Below are positions 35,453-44,142 of a DNA stretch of 64,000 nucleotides, piece after piece. The notes under the pieces are model-generated. The model saw only the letters and a program-made list of their open reading frames with translations. It was not told the origin of the DNA and ran no database searches. How positions within the stretch are numbered: position 1 is the first letter of the stretch; each line of letters opens with the position of its first letter. Location of the stretch: NCBI RefSeq assembly GCF_009569385.1, contig NZ_WBOF01000001.1, positions 4,561,001 through 4,625,000 on the forward strand. Direction: 5' to 3'. This stretch comes from Streptomyces kaniharaensis. Its GTDB lineage: Bacteria > Actinomycetota > Actinomycetes > Streptomycetales > Streptomycetaceae. A program made the position numbers and the translations under genes.

Positions 35453-36442
35453 GTGCTGCTCGACACGTTCGGACGACAGGCCGTCGACCTGCGCGTCTCC
35501 CTCACGGACCGGTGCAACCTGCGCTGCACCTACTGCATGCCGGAGGAGGGGCTGCAGTGGCTCGGCAAGCCCGACCTGCTCACCGACGAGGAGATCGTCC
35601 GGCTGGTCACCGTCGCGGTGCGCGACCTGGGCGTGCGCGAGGTGCGCTTCACCGGCGGTGAGCCGCTGCTGCGCCCCGGGCTGGTCGCGATCGTCGCCGC
35701 CTGCGCCGAGCTCGAACCGCGCCCCGAGCTGTCCCTCACCACCAACGGCATAGGCCTGGCCCGGACGGCGACGGCGCTGCGCGAGGCCGGGCTCGACCGG
35801 GTCAACGTCTCCCTGGACACCCTCGACCCCGAGGTGTTCCACACCCTCACCCGCCGGCGGCGCCACCAGGACGTCCTGGACGGGCTGGCCGCCGCCGAGG
35901 CCGCCGGGCTGGCGCCGGTGAAGCTGAACGCGGTGCTGATGCGCGGGGTCAACGACCACGAGGCGCCCGACCTGCTCGCCTGGTGCCTGGAGCACGGCTA
36001 CGAGCTGCGGTTCATCGAGCAGATGCCGCTGGACGCCCAGCACGGCTGGGACCGCTCCGAGATGATCACCGCCGGTGAGATCCTGGAGCGGCTCGCCACG
36101 CGCTTCACGCTCACCCCGGAGCCGTCCGCCCGCCGGGGCGCGGCGCCCGCGGAGCGCTGGCTGGTGGACGGCGGGCCGGCCCGGGTCGGCGTGATCGCCT
36201 CCGTCACCCGGCCGTTCTGCCGGGCCTGCGACCGCACCCGGCTGACCGCCGACGGGCAGGTGCGCAACTGCCTGTTCGCGACCGGCGAGACGGACCTGCG
36301 CAGCGCCCTGCGCTCGGGCGCGGACGACGCCGAGATCGGCGCACTGTGGCGCGCGGCGATGTGGGGCAAGAAGGCCGGGGCCGGGATCGACGATCCGGCG
36401 TTCCACCAGCCCGAGCGGCCGATGTCGGCGATCGGCGGTTAG
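35453..36442 (+). CDS. moaA: GTP 3',8-cyclase MoaA
   Basis: A 329-residue radical SAM enzyme that begins molybdenum cofactor synthesis by turning GTP into 3',8-cyclo-GTP. The SAM cluster cysteines are Cys21, Cys25 and Cys28 (CNLRCTYC). The second cluster is held by Cys256, Cys259 and Cys273. The family FTGGEPLLR lies near residue 67. The C-terminus lacks the terminal GG pair typical of this enzyme and ends IGG, close to it. GTG 35453 is chosen for its agreement with the family N-terminus. No other cofactor genes are nearby. The stop overlaps the convergent small gene by four bases. Confidence 0.95.
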   Translation: MLLDTFGRQAVDLRVSLTDRCNLRCTYCMPEEGLQWLGKPDLLTDEEIVRLVTVAVRDLGVREVRFTGGEPLLRPGLVAIVAACAELEPRPELSLTTNGIGLARTATALREAGLDRVNVSLDTLDPEVFHTLTRRRRHQDVLDGLAAAEAAGLAPVKLNAVLMRGVNDHEAPDLLAWCLEHGYELRFIEQMPLDAQHGWDRSEMITAGEILERLATRFTLTPEPSARRGAAPAERWLVDGGPARVGVIASVTRPFCRACDRTRLTADGQVRNCLFATGETDLRSALRSGADDAEIGALWRAAMWGKKAGAGIDDPAFHQPERPMSAIGG

Positions 36443-36663
36443 GCCTCGGCGGTCTGCGGGGTCCAGTCGGCGAAGGCGACGACCTCCTTGAGGAAGCCGC
36501 GCACGCCCAGGAACTGGGACAGGTGCTCGCGGTGCTCGTCGCAGGCGAGCCAGGTCTTGCGGCGGTCCGGGGTGTGCAGCTTGGGGTTGTTCCACACCAG
36601 CACCCAGCGGGCGTCCGCCCGGCAGCCCTTGGCGGAGCAGATCGGCGTCTGCGGGGTGTCCAT
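36439..36663 (-). CDS. Small Cys-containing protein of unknown function
   Basis: A 74-residue protein with CSAKGCRADARWVLVWNNPKLH and a later CDEHREHL: two Cys, then a Cys and two His, a possible zinc site. It resembles a conserved streptomycete family often mislabelled acetone carboxylase. The start has GAGGAC upstream. Its stop overlaps that of moaA on the other strand. Confidence 0.78.
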   Translation of the reverse strand: MDTPQTPICSAKGCRADARWVLVWNNPKLHTPDRRKTWLACDEHREHLSQFLGVRGFLKEVVAFADWTPQTAEA

Positions 36664-36955
36664 CGGGCCGTCCTCAGCGATTGGCGGGTGGTCTGCACCG
36701 CCAGTCTTTCACGCGCGGTACGTCACGCCGCGGTCGCCCGCCGCTTCTCCGGCCGTCCGGATCCGGGCATGGCGACGCCGGGCAGCCACGGGGGGAGCCG
36801 CCCGGCGTCGGTCCGTCGCTCCGACGGGGGATGCGGAGCGCGTACGCAGTATGTCACGCCCGGACCCTCGGATGGGGAGGTCTTGCATGATTAATCTGAG
36901 CTTGTTTTGAGCTTTCCCCCGGTCAAATCGCCATGAAGGCGGGCAATCCAGGCAG

Positions 36956-37339
36956 TCAGTTCGGGCTCTGTGAAGAATCGGTGTTGGCGGTCTTCGTCCC
37001 TGCCGCACCAGCAGCCGCGCCCGCCCCACCCGTACCACCGGGGCCGAGCATCAGCGGGGTGTCGAGCGGGATGTCGAAGGTGCTCGGCAGGCCCGGCGCC
37101 CGCTCCCGGCCCGCGTTGGCGATCAGCACCGCGAAGTACGGCAACAGCACGCCGGCCGCCAGTGCCGCTATGGCGAGCCAGCGCTGCACGTCCCACAGCA
37201 CCACCGCGAGCAGCACGCAGACCGTCCGCAGCAGCATCGAGATCACATAGCGGCGCTGCCGTCCGCGGACGTCCTCGGTGAGGCTGCTCCGCGCTCCCGT
37301 GATCCGGAAGACCTGTTCATCGCCGGCGCTCTTGCGCAT
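36956..37339 (-). CDS. DUF3099 membrane protein
   Basis: A 127-residue protein. A short cytoplasmic N-terminus (QVFRITGARSSLTEDVRGRQRRY) matches DUF3099. Two membrane helices follow (about residues 33-50 and 53-72), then a Gly/Ala/Thr-rich tail. The function is unknown. The family is confined to actinobacteria. Ribosome site is weak. Confidence 0.82.
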   Translation of the reverse strand: MRKSAGDEQVFRITGARSSLTEDVRGRQRRYVISMLLRTVCVLLAVVLWDVQRWLAIAALAAGVLLPYFAVLIANAGRERAPGLPSTFDIPLDTPLMLGPGGTGGAGAAAGAAGTKTANTDSSQSPN

Positions 37340-37465
37340 GTCCTACCGCCCTCGTCCCAGCACCCCGCGCGTCTCACGGCGCGGCCAGTTCACCGTACGC
37401 CGCGGCCCGGCCCGCGACGAGACCGGGGCGGGAGGACGCGTGCAGACGGGGGACGGCAGCCGGCC

Positions 37466-38017
37466 TCAGGGCCGCCGAGAGAGGTACTGCGGAGGGACGG
37501 CCTCGGTGAGCCAGACGCCGTTCTCGCTGATCCGGAACTCGTGGCCGGCCGCTGCCATCGCGGCGGCGTTCACGGTCAGCACGACCGGGCGGCCGTGCCG
37601 GGCACCCACCCGCACCGCGGTCTCGGTGTCCGCCGAGAGGTGGACGTCCTGGCGGGCCATCGGGAGCAGACCCTCGCGGAAGATCGACGCCAGGTGGCGG
37701 TCGGCGGTGCCGTGGTAGAGCACCGGGGGCGGCACGGTGGCGGTCAGGCCGAGGTCGACCGCCACCGTGTGGCCCTGGTTGGCGCGGATCGAGAGACCGT
37801 CCGCGGAGTAGCCGAAGCGGCGCTTGTTGTTGGTGGCCACCACGTGGTCCAGATCGGCCCTGGTCAGCCGGTTGCCCTTCGCCGCGAGCGCGGCGAGGAG
37901 CGCGTCGATCCGGACCCAGCCGGCCCCGTCGAGGGTGATCCCCACCCGCTCGGGCTCGTGCCGCAGGATGCGCGACAGCATCTTGCTGGTCTTGACCAGC
38001 CGCTTCTCGTCCATCAT
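37466..38017 (-). CDS. kptA: RNA 2'-phosphotransferase, Tpt1/KptA family
   Basis: A 183-residue enzyme that moves a 2'-phosphate from an RNA splice junction to NAD. Family residues are visible: the N-terminal RILRHEPE (Arg and His), NNKRRFG, YHGTADRHLASI, and HLSADTETAVRVGARHGRPVVL, giving the Arg-His-Arg-Arg set. Yeast Tpt1 finishes tRNA splicing, but bacteria have no such splicing, so the natural role is uncertain (perhaps repair of RNA, or ADP-ribosylation of RNA or DNA ends). ATG 38017 or 38014. It follows 28 bases upstream of tldE in the chromosome but reads in the same direction. Confidence 0.92.
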   Translation of the reverse strand: MMDEKRLVKTSKMLSRILRHEPERVGITLDGAGWVRIDALLAALAAKGNRLTRADLDHVVATNNKRRFGYSADGLSIRANQGHTVAVDLGLTATVPPPVLYHGTADRHLASIFREGLLPMARQDVHLSADTETAVRVGARHGRPVVLTVNAAAMAAAGHEFRISENGVWLTEAVPPQYLSRRP

Positions 38018-38045
38018 GTCTCTCGTATCCCCCGTAGGTCAGCGG

Positions 38046-39443
38046 CTATGAGGCCTGGCTGACCGAACTCATGTTGAAGTCCGCGACACGCACGGGTGGC
38101 ATCGCGGTGCGGGTGAAGTAGTCGCTCCACTCGCGCGGCAGGCAGCGTTCGGTGCGGCCCGCCTCGGTGATCCGGCCGAGCAGGTCGACCGGGGACTCGT
38201 TGAACCGGAAGTTGTTCACCGCGCCGACCACCTCGCCGTTCTCGACCAGGTAGACGCCGTCCCGGGTGAGGCCGGTGAGCAGCAGCGTCGCCGGGTCCAC
38301 CTCACGGATGTACCAGAGGCAGGTCAGCAGCAGGCCGCGCTCGGTGCGGGCGATCATCTCGTCCAGGGTCGGCGCGGACTCCTGGTCGGCCGTCTCCAGC
38401 ACCAGGTTGTCGACGGCCGGGCGCAGCGGCAGGCCGGTGAGGCCGGCGGCGTGGCGGCTGGTGACCAGGTTGGTGAGCACGCCCTCGCGGATCCACTCGG
38501 TGGCGGTGATCGGCAGGCCGTTGTCGAACACCGAGAGGTCCCCGCCGGTGGCGTGCGCGAGGACGAACGGCGCGGCCTCCAGGCCGGGTTCGCGCGGGTC
38601 GGCGCGCAGCGTCAGCGGCAGCCCGCCGAGCTTGTCGCCGACGCGGGTGCCCCCGCCCGGCTTGGAGAAGACGGTACGGCCCTCGTGGGCGTCCCGGCCG
38701 CCGGAGGACCAGTGCAGGTAGACCATGAGGTCGGCGATGGCGGAGGGCGGCAGCAGAGTCTCGTACCGGCCGGCAGGCAGGTCCACCTTGCGGGCGCCCC
38801 AGCCGAGCCGCTTGGTCAGCTCGGCGTGCAGGGCGGCGACGTCCACGTCGGAGAAGTCCCGGGTGGCGGCACCGACCCAGGCGGAGCCGGACAGGTCGGC
38901 GGTCTTGGCGTTGATCTCGACCATGCCGGTCGACTGGTCGTGGCGCAGCCGCAGGCCGGTGGAGGTGCCCAGGTAGCTGCAGACGAGCTCGTGCCGGGCG
39001 AAGCCGTACAGCAGCTCGTTCTGCGCGGCGGCCCGTGCGAAGGCCTCGCCGAGGGCGGGGCCGAAGTCGTCGAAGACCTCGATGGAGGTCTCGGCGGGCG
39101 GCTGCGTGAAGTGCGGCGAGGACGGCTGCCCGGCGACCAGGGGCTGGGCGTCCTCGGCCGGGCCGGCCGCGCGGGCGGCCTCCTCGGCGGCCCGGACGAG
39201 ACCCTCCACCTCGTTCGGGGTGACGGCCTCGCGGGAGACCACGCCGGAGGCGGTGCCCTCTGCGCCGTCCAGGGTGGCGATCACGGTGAGGCGGCGGCCG
39301 CGGGTGACGCCGTTGGTGGTCAGCGAGTTGCCGGCCCAGCGCAGGTTGGCGGTGGACTCCTCGTCGGCGATCACCACGCAGCCGTCGGCGCGGGAGAGGC
39401 CGAGCGCCAGCTCGACGAGTTCGTGGGGCTGCATCCCGGTCAT
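38046..39443 (-). CDS. tldE: TldE/PmbA-like metalloprotease subunit
   Basis: A 465-residue protein of the TldD/PmbA family. It has the beta-rich architecture and the C-terminal AVDNLVLETADQESAPTLDEMI and GEVVGAVNNFRFNESPVDLL motifs. It lacks the HExxxH zinc motif, as the E subunit normally does. With TldD it forms a heterodimer that degrades unfolded peptides and matures some peptide antibiotics (for example microcin B17). The start overlaps the tldD stop by one base (TGATG). Confidence 0.92.
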   Translation of the reverse strand: MTGMQPHELVELALGLSRADGCVVIADEESTANLRWAGNSLTTNGVTRGRRLTVIATLDGAEGTASGVVSREAVTPNEVEGLVRAAEEAARAAGPAEDAQPLVAGQPSSPHFTQPPAETSIEVFDDFGPALGEAFARAAAQNELLYGFARHELVCSYLGTSTGLRLRHDQSTGMVEINAKTADLSGSAWVGAATRDFSDVDVAALHAELTKRLGWGARKVDLPAGRYETLLPPSAIADLMVYLHWSSGGRDAHEGRTVFSKPGGGTRVGDKLGGLPLTLRADPREPGLEAAPFVLAHATGGDLSVFDNGLPITATEWIREGVLTNLVTSRHAAGLTGLPLRPAVDNLVLETADQESAPTLDEMIARTERGLLLTCLWYIREVDPATLLLTGLTRDGVYLVENGEVVGAVNNFRFNESPVDLLGRITEAGRTERCLPREWSDYFTRTAMPPVRVADFNMSSVSQAS

Positions 39444-40999
39444 CAGTGACCCGCCTCCTGCTGGGTGTTGAGCACGTTGACGTTGCGGAACAGCGCCGAC
39501 GGGCAGCCGTGGCTGACCGCCGCGACCTGGCCGGGCTGCGCCTTGCCGCAGTTGAAGGCGCCGCCGAGGACGTAGGTCTGCGGGCCGCCGACCGCCGCCA
39601 TCGAGCCCCAGAAGTCGGTGGTGGTCGCCTGGTAGGCGAAGTCCTTGACCTGGCCCGCGAGTTCGCCGTTCCTGATGGCGTAGGCGCGCTGGCCGGTGAA
39701 CTGGAAGTTGTACCTCTGCATGTCGATCGACCACGAACGGTCGCCGACGATGTACAGGCCGTTCTCCACCCCGGCGAACAGGCCCTCGGTGTCGGGGCCG
39801 CCGGCGACCGGCTGGAGCGAGACGTTGGCCATCCGCTGCACCGGGACGTGCGCGGGGGAGTCCGCGAAGGCGCAGCCGTTGGAACGGTCGAAGCCCTTCA
39901 GCTTCGCCATGCCGCGGTCGAGCTGGTAGCCGACCAGCACGCCGTCCCTGACCAGGTCCCAGGACTGGGTGGCGACGCCCTCGTCGTCGTACCCGATGGT
40001 GGACAGGCCGTGCTCGGCGGTGCGGTCGCCGGTGACGTTCATCAGCCCGGAGCCGTACTTCAGCGAGCCGAGCTTGTCGAAGGTGGCGAAGGAGGTGCCG
40101 GCGTAGGCGGCCTCGTAGCCGAGCGCGCGGTCCAGCTCGGTGGCGTGCCCGATCGACTCGTGGATGGTCAGCCAGAGGTTGGACGGGTCGATGACCAGGT
40201 CGTAGCGGCCGGCCTCGACGCTCGGCGCCTGCATCTTCTCGGCCAGCAGGACGGGCAGTTCGGCGAGTTCGGCGTCCCAGTCCCAGCCAGTGCCGCGCAC
40301 GTACTCGAAGCCGCGGCCGACCGGCGGGGCCAGGGTGCGCATCGAGTCGAAGGCGCCCGTGCGCTCGTCGACCGAGGTGGCCTCCAGATCCGAGTGCAGC
40401 CGGATCCGCTGCTGGGTGGTGACGGTGCCCGCGGTGTCCGCGTAGAACTTGTTCTCCTGGACGGTCATCAGGCTCGCCAGGACGTGCGAGACGCCCTCGG
40501 CGGCGAGCAGCCGCGAGCTCCGGTCGGCGAGCAGGGCGGTCTTCTCGGCGTCCGGCACCTCGAAGGGGTTCACGTCGTACGAGGAGACCCAGGTGACGTC
40601 CCGGTGGACCGGCTCGTCGGCCAGCTCGACCCGCTCGGTGGAGCCGGCGGCCCGGCTGATCCCGCCGGCCAGGCGGGCCACCGCGACGGCCTGCTCGGCG
40701 ACCCTCGCCGCGGCCTCGGTGGTCAGGTCGACTCCGGCGGCGAAGCCCCAGGCGCCGTCCAGCAGGACCCGGACGGCGAAGCCGAGCTGCACGCTGTCGG
40801 AGGTGCCGGCCGGGCGGGCGTCGCGCAGCCGCCACGAGGCGCTGCGGACCCGCTCCAGGCGGAAGTCGGCGTGGCTGACGCCGAGTTCACGGGCCCGGGT
40901 GAGGGCGGCGTCGGCGAGGGTGCGCAGCGGGAGGGCGAGGAACAGCGGGTCGACGGCGTGGGCGGGCTCGGCGCCGTCGGCCGGAGGGATCGGAGGCAA
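39443..40999 (-). CDS. tldD: TldD-like metalloprotease catalytic subunit
   Basis: A 518-residue zinc peptidase subunit. The metal motif HESIGHATE (HExxxH) is near residue 240. The family C-terminal elements GDRSWSIDMQRYNFQFTGQ and CGKAQPGQ are present; the Cys of the latter is a conserved metal ligand. TTG 40999 is chosen because GGGAG lies five bases before it. The GTG at 41041 would add 14 residues without a ribosome site. It is co-transcribed with tldE. No RiPP precursor lies within the flanking genes, so the substrate is unknown. Confidence 0.92.
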   Translation of the reverse strand: MPPIPPADGAEPAHAVDPLFLALPLRTLADAALTRARELGVSHADFRLERVRSASWRLRDARPAGTSDSVQLGFAVRVLLDGAWGFAAGVDLTTEAAARVAEQAVAVARLAGGISRAAGSTERVELADEPVHRDVTWVSSYDVNPFEVPDAEKTALLADRSSRLLAAEGVSHVLASLMTVQENKFYADTAGTVTTQQRIRLHSDLEATSVDERTGAFDSMRTLAPPVGRGFEYVRGTGWDWDAELAELPVLLAEKMQAPSVEAGRYDLVIDPSNLWLTIHESIGHATELDRALGYEAAYAGTSFATFDKLGSLKYGSGLMNVTGDRTAEHGLSTIGYDDEGVATQSWDLVRDGVLVGYQLDRGMAKLKGFDRSNGCAFADSPAHVPVQRMANVSLQPVAGGPDTEGLFAGVENGLYIVGDRSWSIDMQRYNFQFTGQRAYAIRNGELAGQVKDFAYQATTTDFWGSMAAVGGPQTYVLGGAFNCGKAQPGQVAAVSHGCPSALFRNVNVLNTQQEAGH

Positions 41000-41126
41000 G
41001 CGAGCTCCCTGGTCGCGGGGGGTGGCGGTGCGGCGCCGCACAGGGGCGCCCGCACCGCATCATTGCCCGTCCACGCACTTTCGGCCAGCTCATTTCGGCC
41101 GGTGCGCCGCCGTTTTGACGCGGCGT

Positions 41127-42272
41127 TCAGGCGATGGTCTCCCACCAGCCGTCCAGCTCCGGCGGGTTGTCGACGTCGACCCGCTCGCCGGGGCGCGGCA
41201 CCGCCAGCGGGACGGCCTGCACCTTGGCCTCCTTCAGCAGACGCTCGACCGGCTCGGCCCACGGGTGCAGGCCCAGGTTGAAGGTGCACCAGTGCACCGG
41301 CACCAGCAGGCCTGCCTTGAGGTCCCGGTGGGCGAGGACGGCGTCCTCGGGGGTCATGTGGATGTCGGCCCAGGCCGCGTCGTACGCGCCGATCTGGACG
41401 AGGGCGGCGTCGAACGGGCCGTGCTGCTCGCCGATCCTGGTGTAGCCCTCGAAGTAGCCGGAGTCGCCGGTGTAGAAGACCTTGCGGGTGGGGCCGGCTA
41501 TCACCCAGGAGCCCCAGAGGGTGGTGTTGCGGGCCAGGCCGCGGCCGGAGAAGTGGTGCGCCGACGTCAGCGTGAGCACCAGCTCGCCGAGCGTGCAGGT
41601 CTCGTCCCAGTCCAGCTCGATGATCCGGTGCTCGGGGACGCCCCAGCGGCGCAGGTGGCCGCCGATGCCGAGCGGCACCGCGAACGGCGCGGACTGGGTG
41701 CGCACCAGGCGCTTGACCGTCGCCATGTCCAGGTGGTCGTAGTGGTCGTGCGAGATCAGCACCGCGTCGACCTGCGGCAGCTCCTCCAGCTCCACCGGCA
41801 CCGGGTGCAGCCGCTTGGGGCCGACGTGCGCGGCGGGGGAGCAGCGCTCGCTCCAGATCGGGTCCAGCAGGACGCGCGAGCCCTCGATCTCCACCAGCGC
41901 GGAGGCGTGCCCGTACCAGGTGATCTCGACGCCCTCGGCGGCCGGGCGCGGACCGCCGGCCGGGCGGACGGTGGGCACCGGGTGCGCGGGGACGCGGCCC
42001 TCACGCTGGAAGAGCATCCGGCGGACGGTGTCGCGGTCGAAGTCCGGGGTGGTCGTGGCCCGGGCGAGGGTGGAGGGCGCGTTGTGGAAGACGCCGTCGC
42101 GGTACTGCGGCGAGTTGCGCACCCGCTCCTCGCGCTCGCCGTCCGGCCGCCGCCCGAACGCGGCGGGCAGGTCGCGCAGCGACCAGGCGGCGGCTCCCGC
42201 GGCGGCCGCCAGGGCGGTCAGGGCCAGCAGTCGTCCGCGCCGGTGGGTGCTCCCGGGCCGTGCCTTGGTCAT
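41127..42272 (-). CDS. MBL-fold hydrolase (NAPE-PLD/RomA-like)
   Basis: A 381-residue metallo-beta-lactamase-fold enzyme. The N-terminus has a hydrophobic segment (about residues 14-31), a signal anchor. The metal motif HDHYDHLD is near residue 205, with later YTGDSGYFEG and PVHWCTFNL giving the other ligands. The order and length fit the NAPE-hydrolysing phospholipase D-like branch. It may act on a lipid or phosphodiester at the membrane. It is divergent from fabG with 316 bases between. Confidence 0.88.
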   Translation of the reverse strand: MTKARPGSTHRRGRLLALTALAAAAGAAAWSLRDLPAAFGRRPDGEREERVRNSPQYRDGVFHNAPSTLARATTTPDFDRDTVRRMLFQREGRVPAHPVPTVRPAGGPRPAAEGVEITWYGHASALVEIEGSRVLLDPIWSERCSPAAHVGPKRLHPVPVELEELPQVDAVLISHDHYDHLDMATVKRLVRTQSAPFAVPLGIGGHLRRWGVPEHRIIELDWDETCTLGELVLTLTSAHHFSGRGLARNTTLWGSWVIAGPTRKVFYTGDSGYFEGYTRIGEQHGPFDAALVQIGAYDAAWADIHMTPEDAVLAHRDLKAGLLVPVHWCTFNLGLHPWAEPVERLLKEAKVQAVPLAVPRPGERVDVDNPPELDGWWETIA

Positions 42273-42588
42273 GCGCCCTGCCTTCGTTCCTCGCCGGGAC
42301 TGTTCGGGGAAGAGGGTACGGCCGGCCCCGGGTCGGCCCGCACCACGGGGGCAACGGGCGCACCGGCCCGGGTGTTCCCGTCCGGGGTGCTCCGGGTGCC
42401 GAGGGCCTGCCTCCGGTGCGGTGCGCAGCGAGCTACGGGGCAGGCCAGGGTAAGGATTGTCGGATTGCCACAGAACCTTCGGTGAGGCGCTGTGGGAGAA
42501 CGATTCGTCGACACCGCCGACCGACCGATACCGTCACACTGCGTGCGCATCCCGCCGTACGCGCACCCCAACGGAGAGAGGTGGATCG
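42273..42588. other. Divergent region between MBL-fold gene and fabG
   Basis: A 316-base gap. The right part is less GC-rich and includes TTGTCG near 42458 and a TACCGT-like box near 42530, which may start the fabG-fabI transcript. No gene is seen; the longer in-frame upstream extension of fabG lacks a ribosome site. Confidence 0.4.
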
Positions 42589-43308
42589 TTGAGCCGCTCG
42601 GTTCTCGTCACCGGAGGAAACCGGGGCATCGGCCTCGCGATCGCCCTGGCCTTCGCCGAGGCGGGTGACAAGGTCGCCATCACCAGCCGCTCGGGCGAGC
42701 TGCCCGAGGCCCTGGCGAAGTATGACGCCCTCGCGGTGCGCTGCGACATCACCGACGCCGCGCAGGTGGACGCCGCCTTCACCGAGATCGAGGCCAAGCA
42801 CGGCGGGGTCGAGGTGCTGGTCGCGAACGCGGGCATCACCAACGACACCCTGCTGCTGCGCATGTCCGAGGAGGACTTCACCTCCGTCCTGGACACCAAC
42901 CTGACCGGCACCTTCCGGGTGGTCAAGCGCGCCTCCAAGCTGATGATGCGCGCGCGCAAGGGTCGCGTGATCCTGATCTCGTCCGTGGTCGGCCTCTCCG
43001 GCTCGCCGGGCCAGGCCAACTACGCGGCGTCCAAGGCGGGCCTGGTCGGCTTCGCCCGGTCGCTGGCGCGCGAGCTCGGCCCGCGCAACATCACCGTCAA
43101 CGTGGTGGCCCCCGGCTTCGTCGACACCGACATGACCGCGGTGCTCAGCGACGAGCGCCGTGCGGAGATCGTCTCGGGCGTGCCGCTGGGCCGCTACGCA
43201 GCGCCCGCCGAGGTCGCCTCCACCGTGCGGTTCCTCGGTTCGGACGAGGCCGCGTACATCACCGGAGCCGTCATTCCCGTCGACGGCGGATTGGGCATGG
43301 GTCACTGA
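42589..43308 (+). CDS. fabG: 3-oxoacyl-ACP reductase FabG
   Basis: A 239-residue SDR that reduces 3-oxoacyl-ACP with NADPH in fatty acid elongation. It has TGGNRGIGLA near residue 8, NAG in VANAGITNDTLLLRM, the catalytic Ser in ISSVVG, and Tyr-x3-Lys in NYAASKAG. The C-terminus ends IPVDGGLGMGH, usual for FabG. TTG 42589 is chosen: AGAGAGG lies seven bases before and the protein then begins at the first strand. It is two bases from fabI. The pair is typical of streptomycetes and mycobacteria (MabA-InhA). Confidence 0.95.
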   Translation: MSRSVLVTGGNRGIGLAIALAFAEAGDKVAITSRSGELPEALAKYDALAVRCDITDAAQVDAAFTEIEAKHGGVEVLVANAGITNDTLLLRMSEEDFTSVLDTNLTGTFRVVKRASKLMMRARKGRVILISSVVGLSGSPGQANYAASKAGLVGFARSLARELGPRNITVNVVAPGFVDTDMTAVLSDERRAEIVSGVPLGRYAAPAEVASTVRFLGSDEAAYITGAVIPVDGGLGMGH

Positions 43309-43310
43309 TC

Positions 43311-44078
43311 ATGAGTGGAATCCTTGAGGGCAAGCGGATCCTGATCACCGGTGTGCTGATGGAGTCCTCCATCGCCTTCCACACCGCCAAGCTCGCCCAG
43401 GAGCAGGGCGCGGAGATCATCCTCACCGCCTTCCCGCGGCCGAGCCTGACCGAGCGCATCGCCAAGAAGCTGCCGAAGCCGGTCAAGGTGCTGGAGCTGG
43501 ACGTCTCCAGCGAGGAGCAGCTGGCCGGCATCGCCGACCAGGTCCGCGAGCACCTGCCGACGCTGGACGGCATCGTCCACTCGATCGGCTTCGCCCCGCA
43601 GGACGCCCTGGGCGGCAACTTCCTGGACACCCCGTGGGAGTCCGTGGCCACCGCGATGCAGGTCTCGGCGTTCTCGCTGAAGTCGCTGACCATGGCGCTG
43701 CTGCCGCTGATGCAGGACGGCGGCTCGGTCGTCGGCCTGACCTTCGACGCGCAGTTCGCCTGGCCGCAGTACGACTGGATGGGCCCGGCCAAGGCCGCCC
43801 TGGAGTCGACCAACCGCTACCTGGCGCGCTACCTGGGCGAGCGGAATATCCGCTGCAACCTGATCTCGGCGGGCCCGATCGGCTCGATGGCCGCCAAGTC
43901 CATCCCGGGCTTCCCGGACCTCGCCGCCACCTGGGACAGCCGCTCCCCGCTGAAGTGGGACCTGAGCGACCCGGAGCCGGCCGGCCGCGGCGTCGTCGCT
44001 CTGCTGTCGGACTGGTTCCCGAAGACGACCGGCGAGATCGTCCACGTCGACGGCGGTCTGCACGCCATCGGCGCCTGA
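43311..44078 (+). CDS. fabI: Enoyl-ACP reductase FabI (InhA-type)
   Basis: A 255-residue NADH-dependent reductase that completes each fatty acid elongation cycle. It begins with GKRILITGVLMESSIAFHTAK, the InhA-like nucleotide loop, has GIVHSIGFAPQDALGG, and the Tyr-x6-Lys catalytic pair in YDWMGPAK. SAGPIGSMAAKSIPGF is the substrate loop. The gene directly follows fabG and ends at a very strong terminator. Residues that would affect isoniazid or triclosan action cannot be judged by eye. Confidence 0.95.
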   Translation: MSGILEGKRILITGVLMESSIAFHTAKLAQEQGAEIILTAFPRPSLTERIAKKLPKPVKVLELDVSSEEQLAGIADQVREHLPTLDGIVHSIGFAPQDALGGNFLDTPWESVATAMQVSAFSLKSLTMALLPLMQDGGSVVGLTFDAQFAWPQYDWMGPAKAALESTNRYLARYLGERNIRCNLISAGPIGSMAAKSIPGFPDLAATWDSRSPLKWDLSDPEPAGRGVVALLSDWFPKTTGEIVHVDGGLHAIGA

Positions 44079-44089
44079 TCAGCCCGACG

Positions 44090-44130
44090 CCGCTGCCCGG
44101 CACTCCCTCGAAGGGGGTGCCGGGCAGCGG
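44090..44130. terminator. Strong bidirectional terminator
   Basis: A 14-bp perfect stem (44090-44103 with 44117-44130), extended inward by a T-G pair and CCC/GGG, followed by CGTTTT. It separates fabI from the convergent FadR-type gene. Confidence 0.9.
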
Positions 44131-44142
44131 CGTTTTGCGGGG

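Noticed and set aside
38046..40835. 929-residue frame reading through tldE upstream
   Set aside because: The N-terminal half is out of frame with tldD and has no homology-like pattern; the real tldE begins at 39443.
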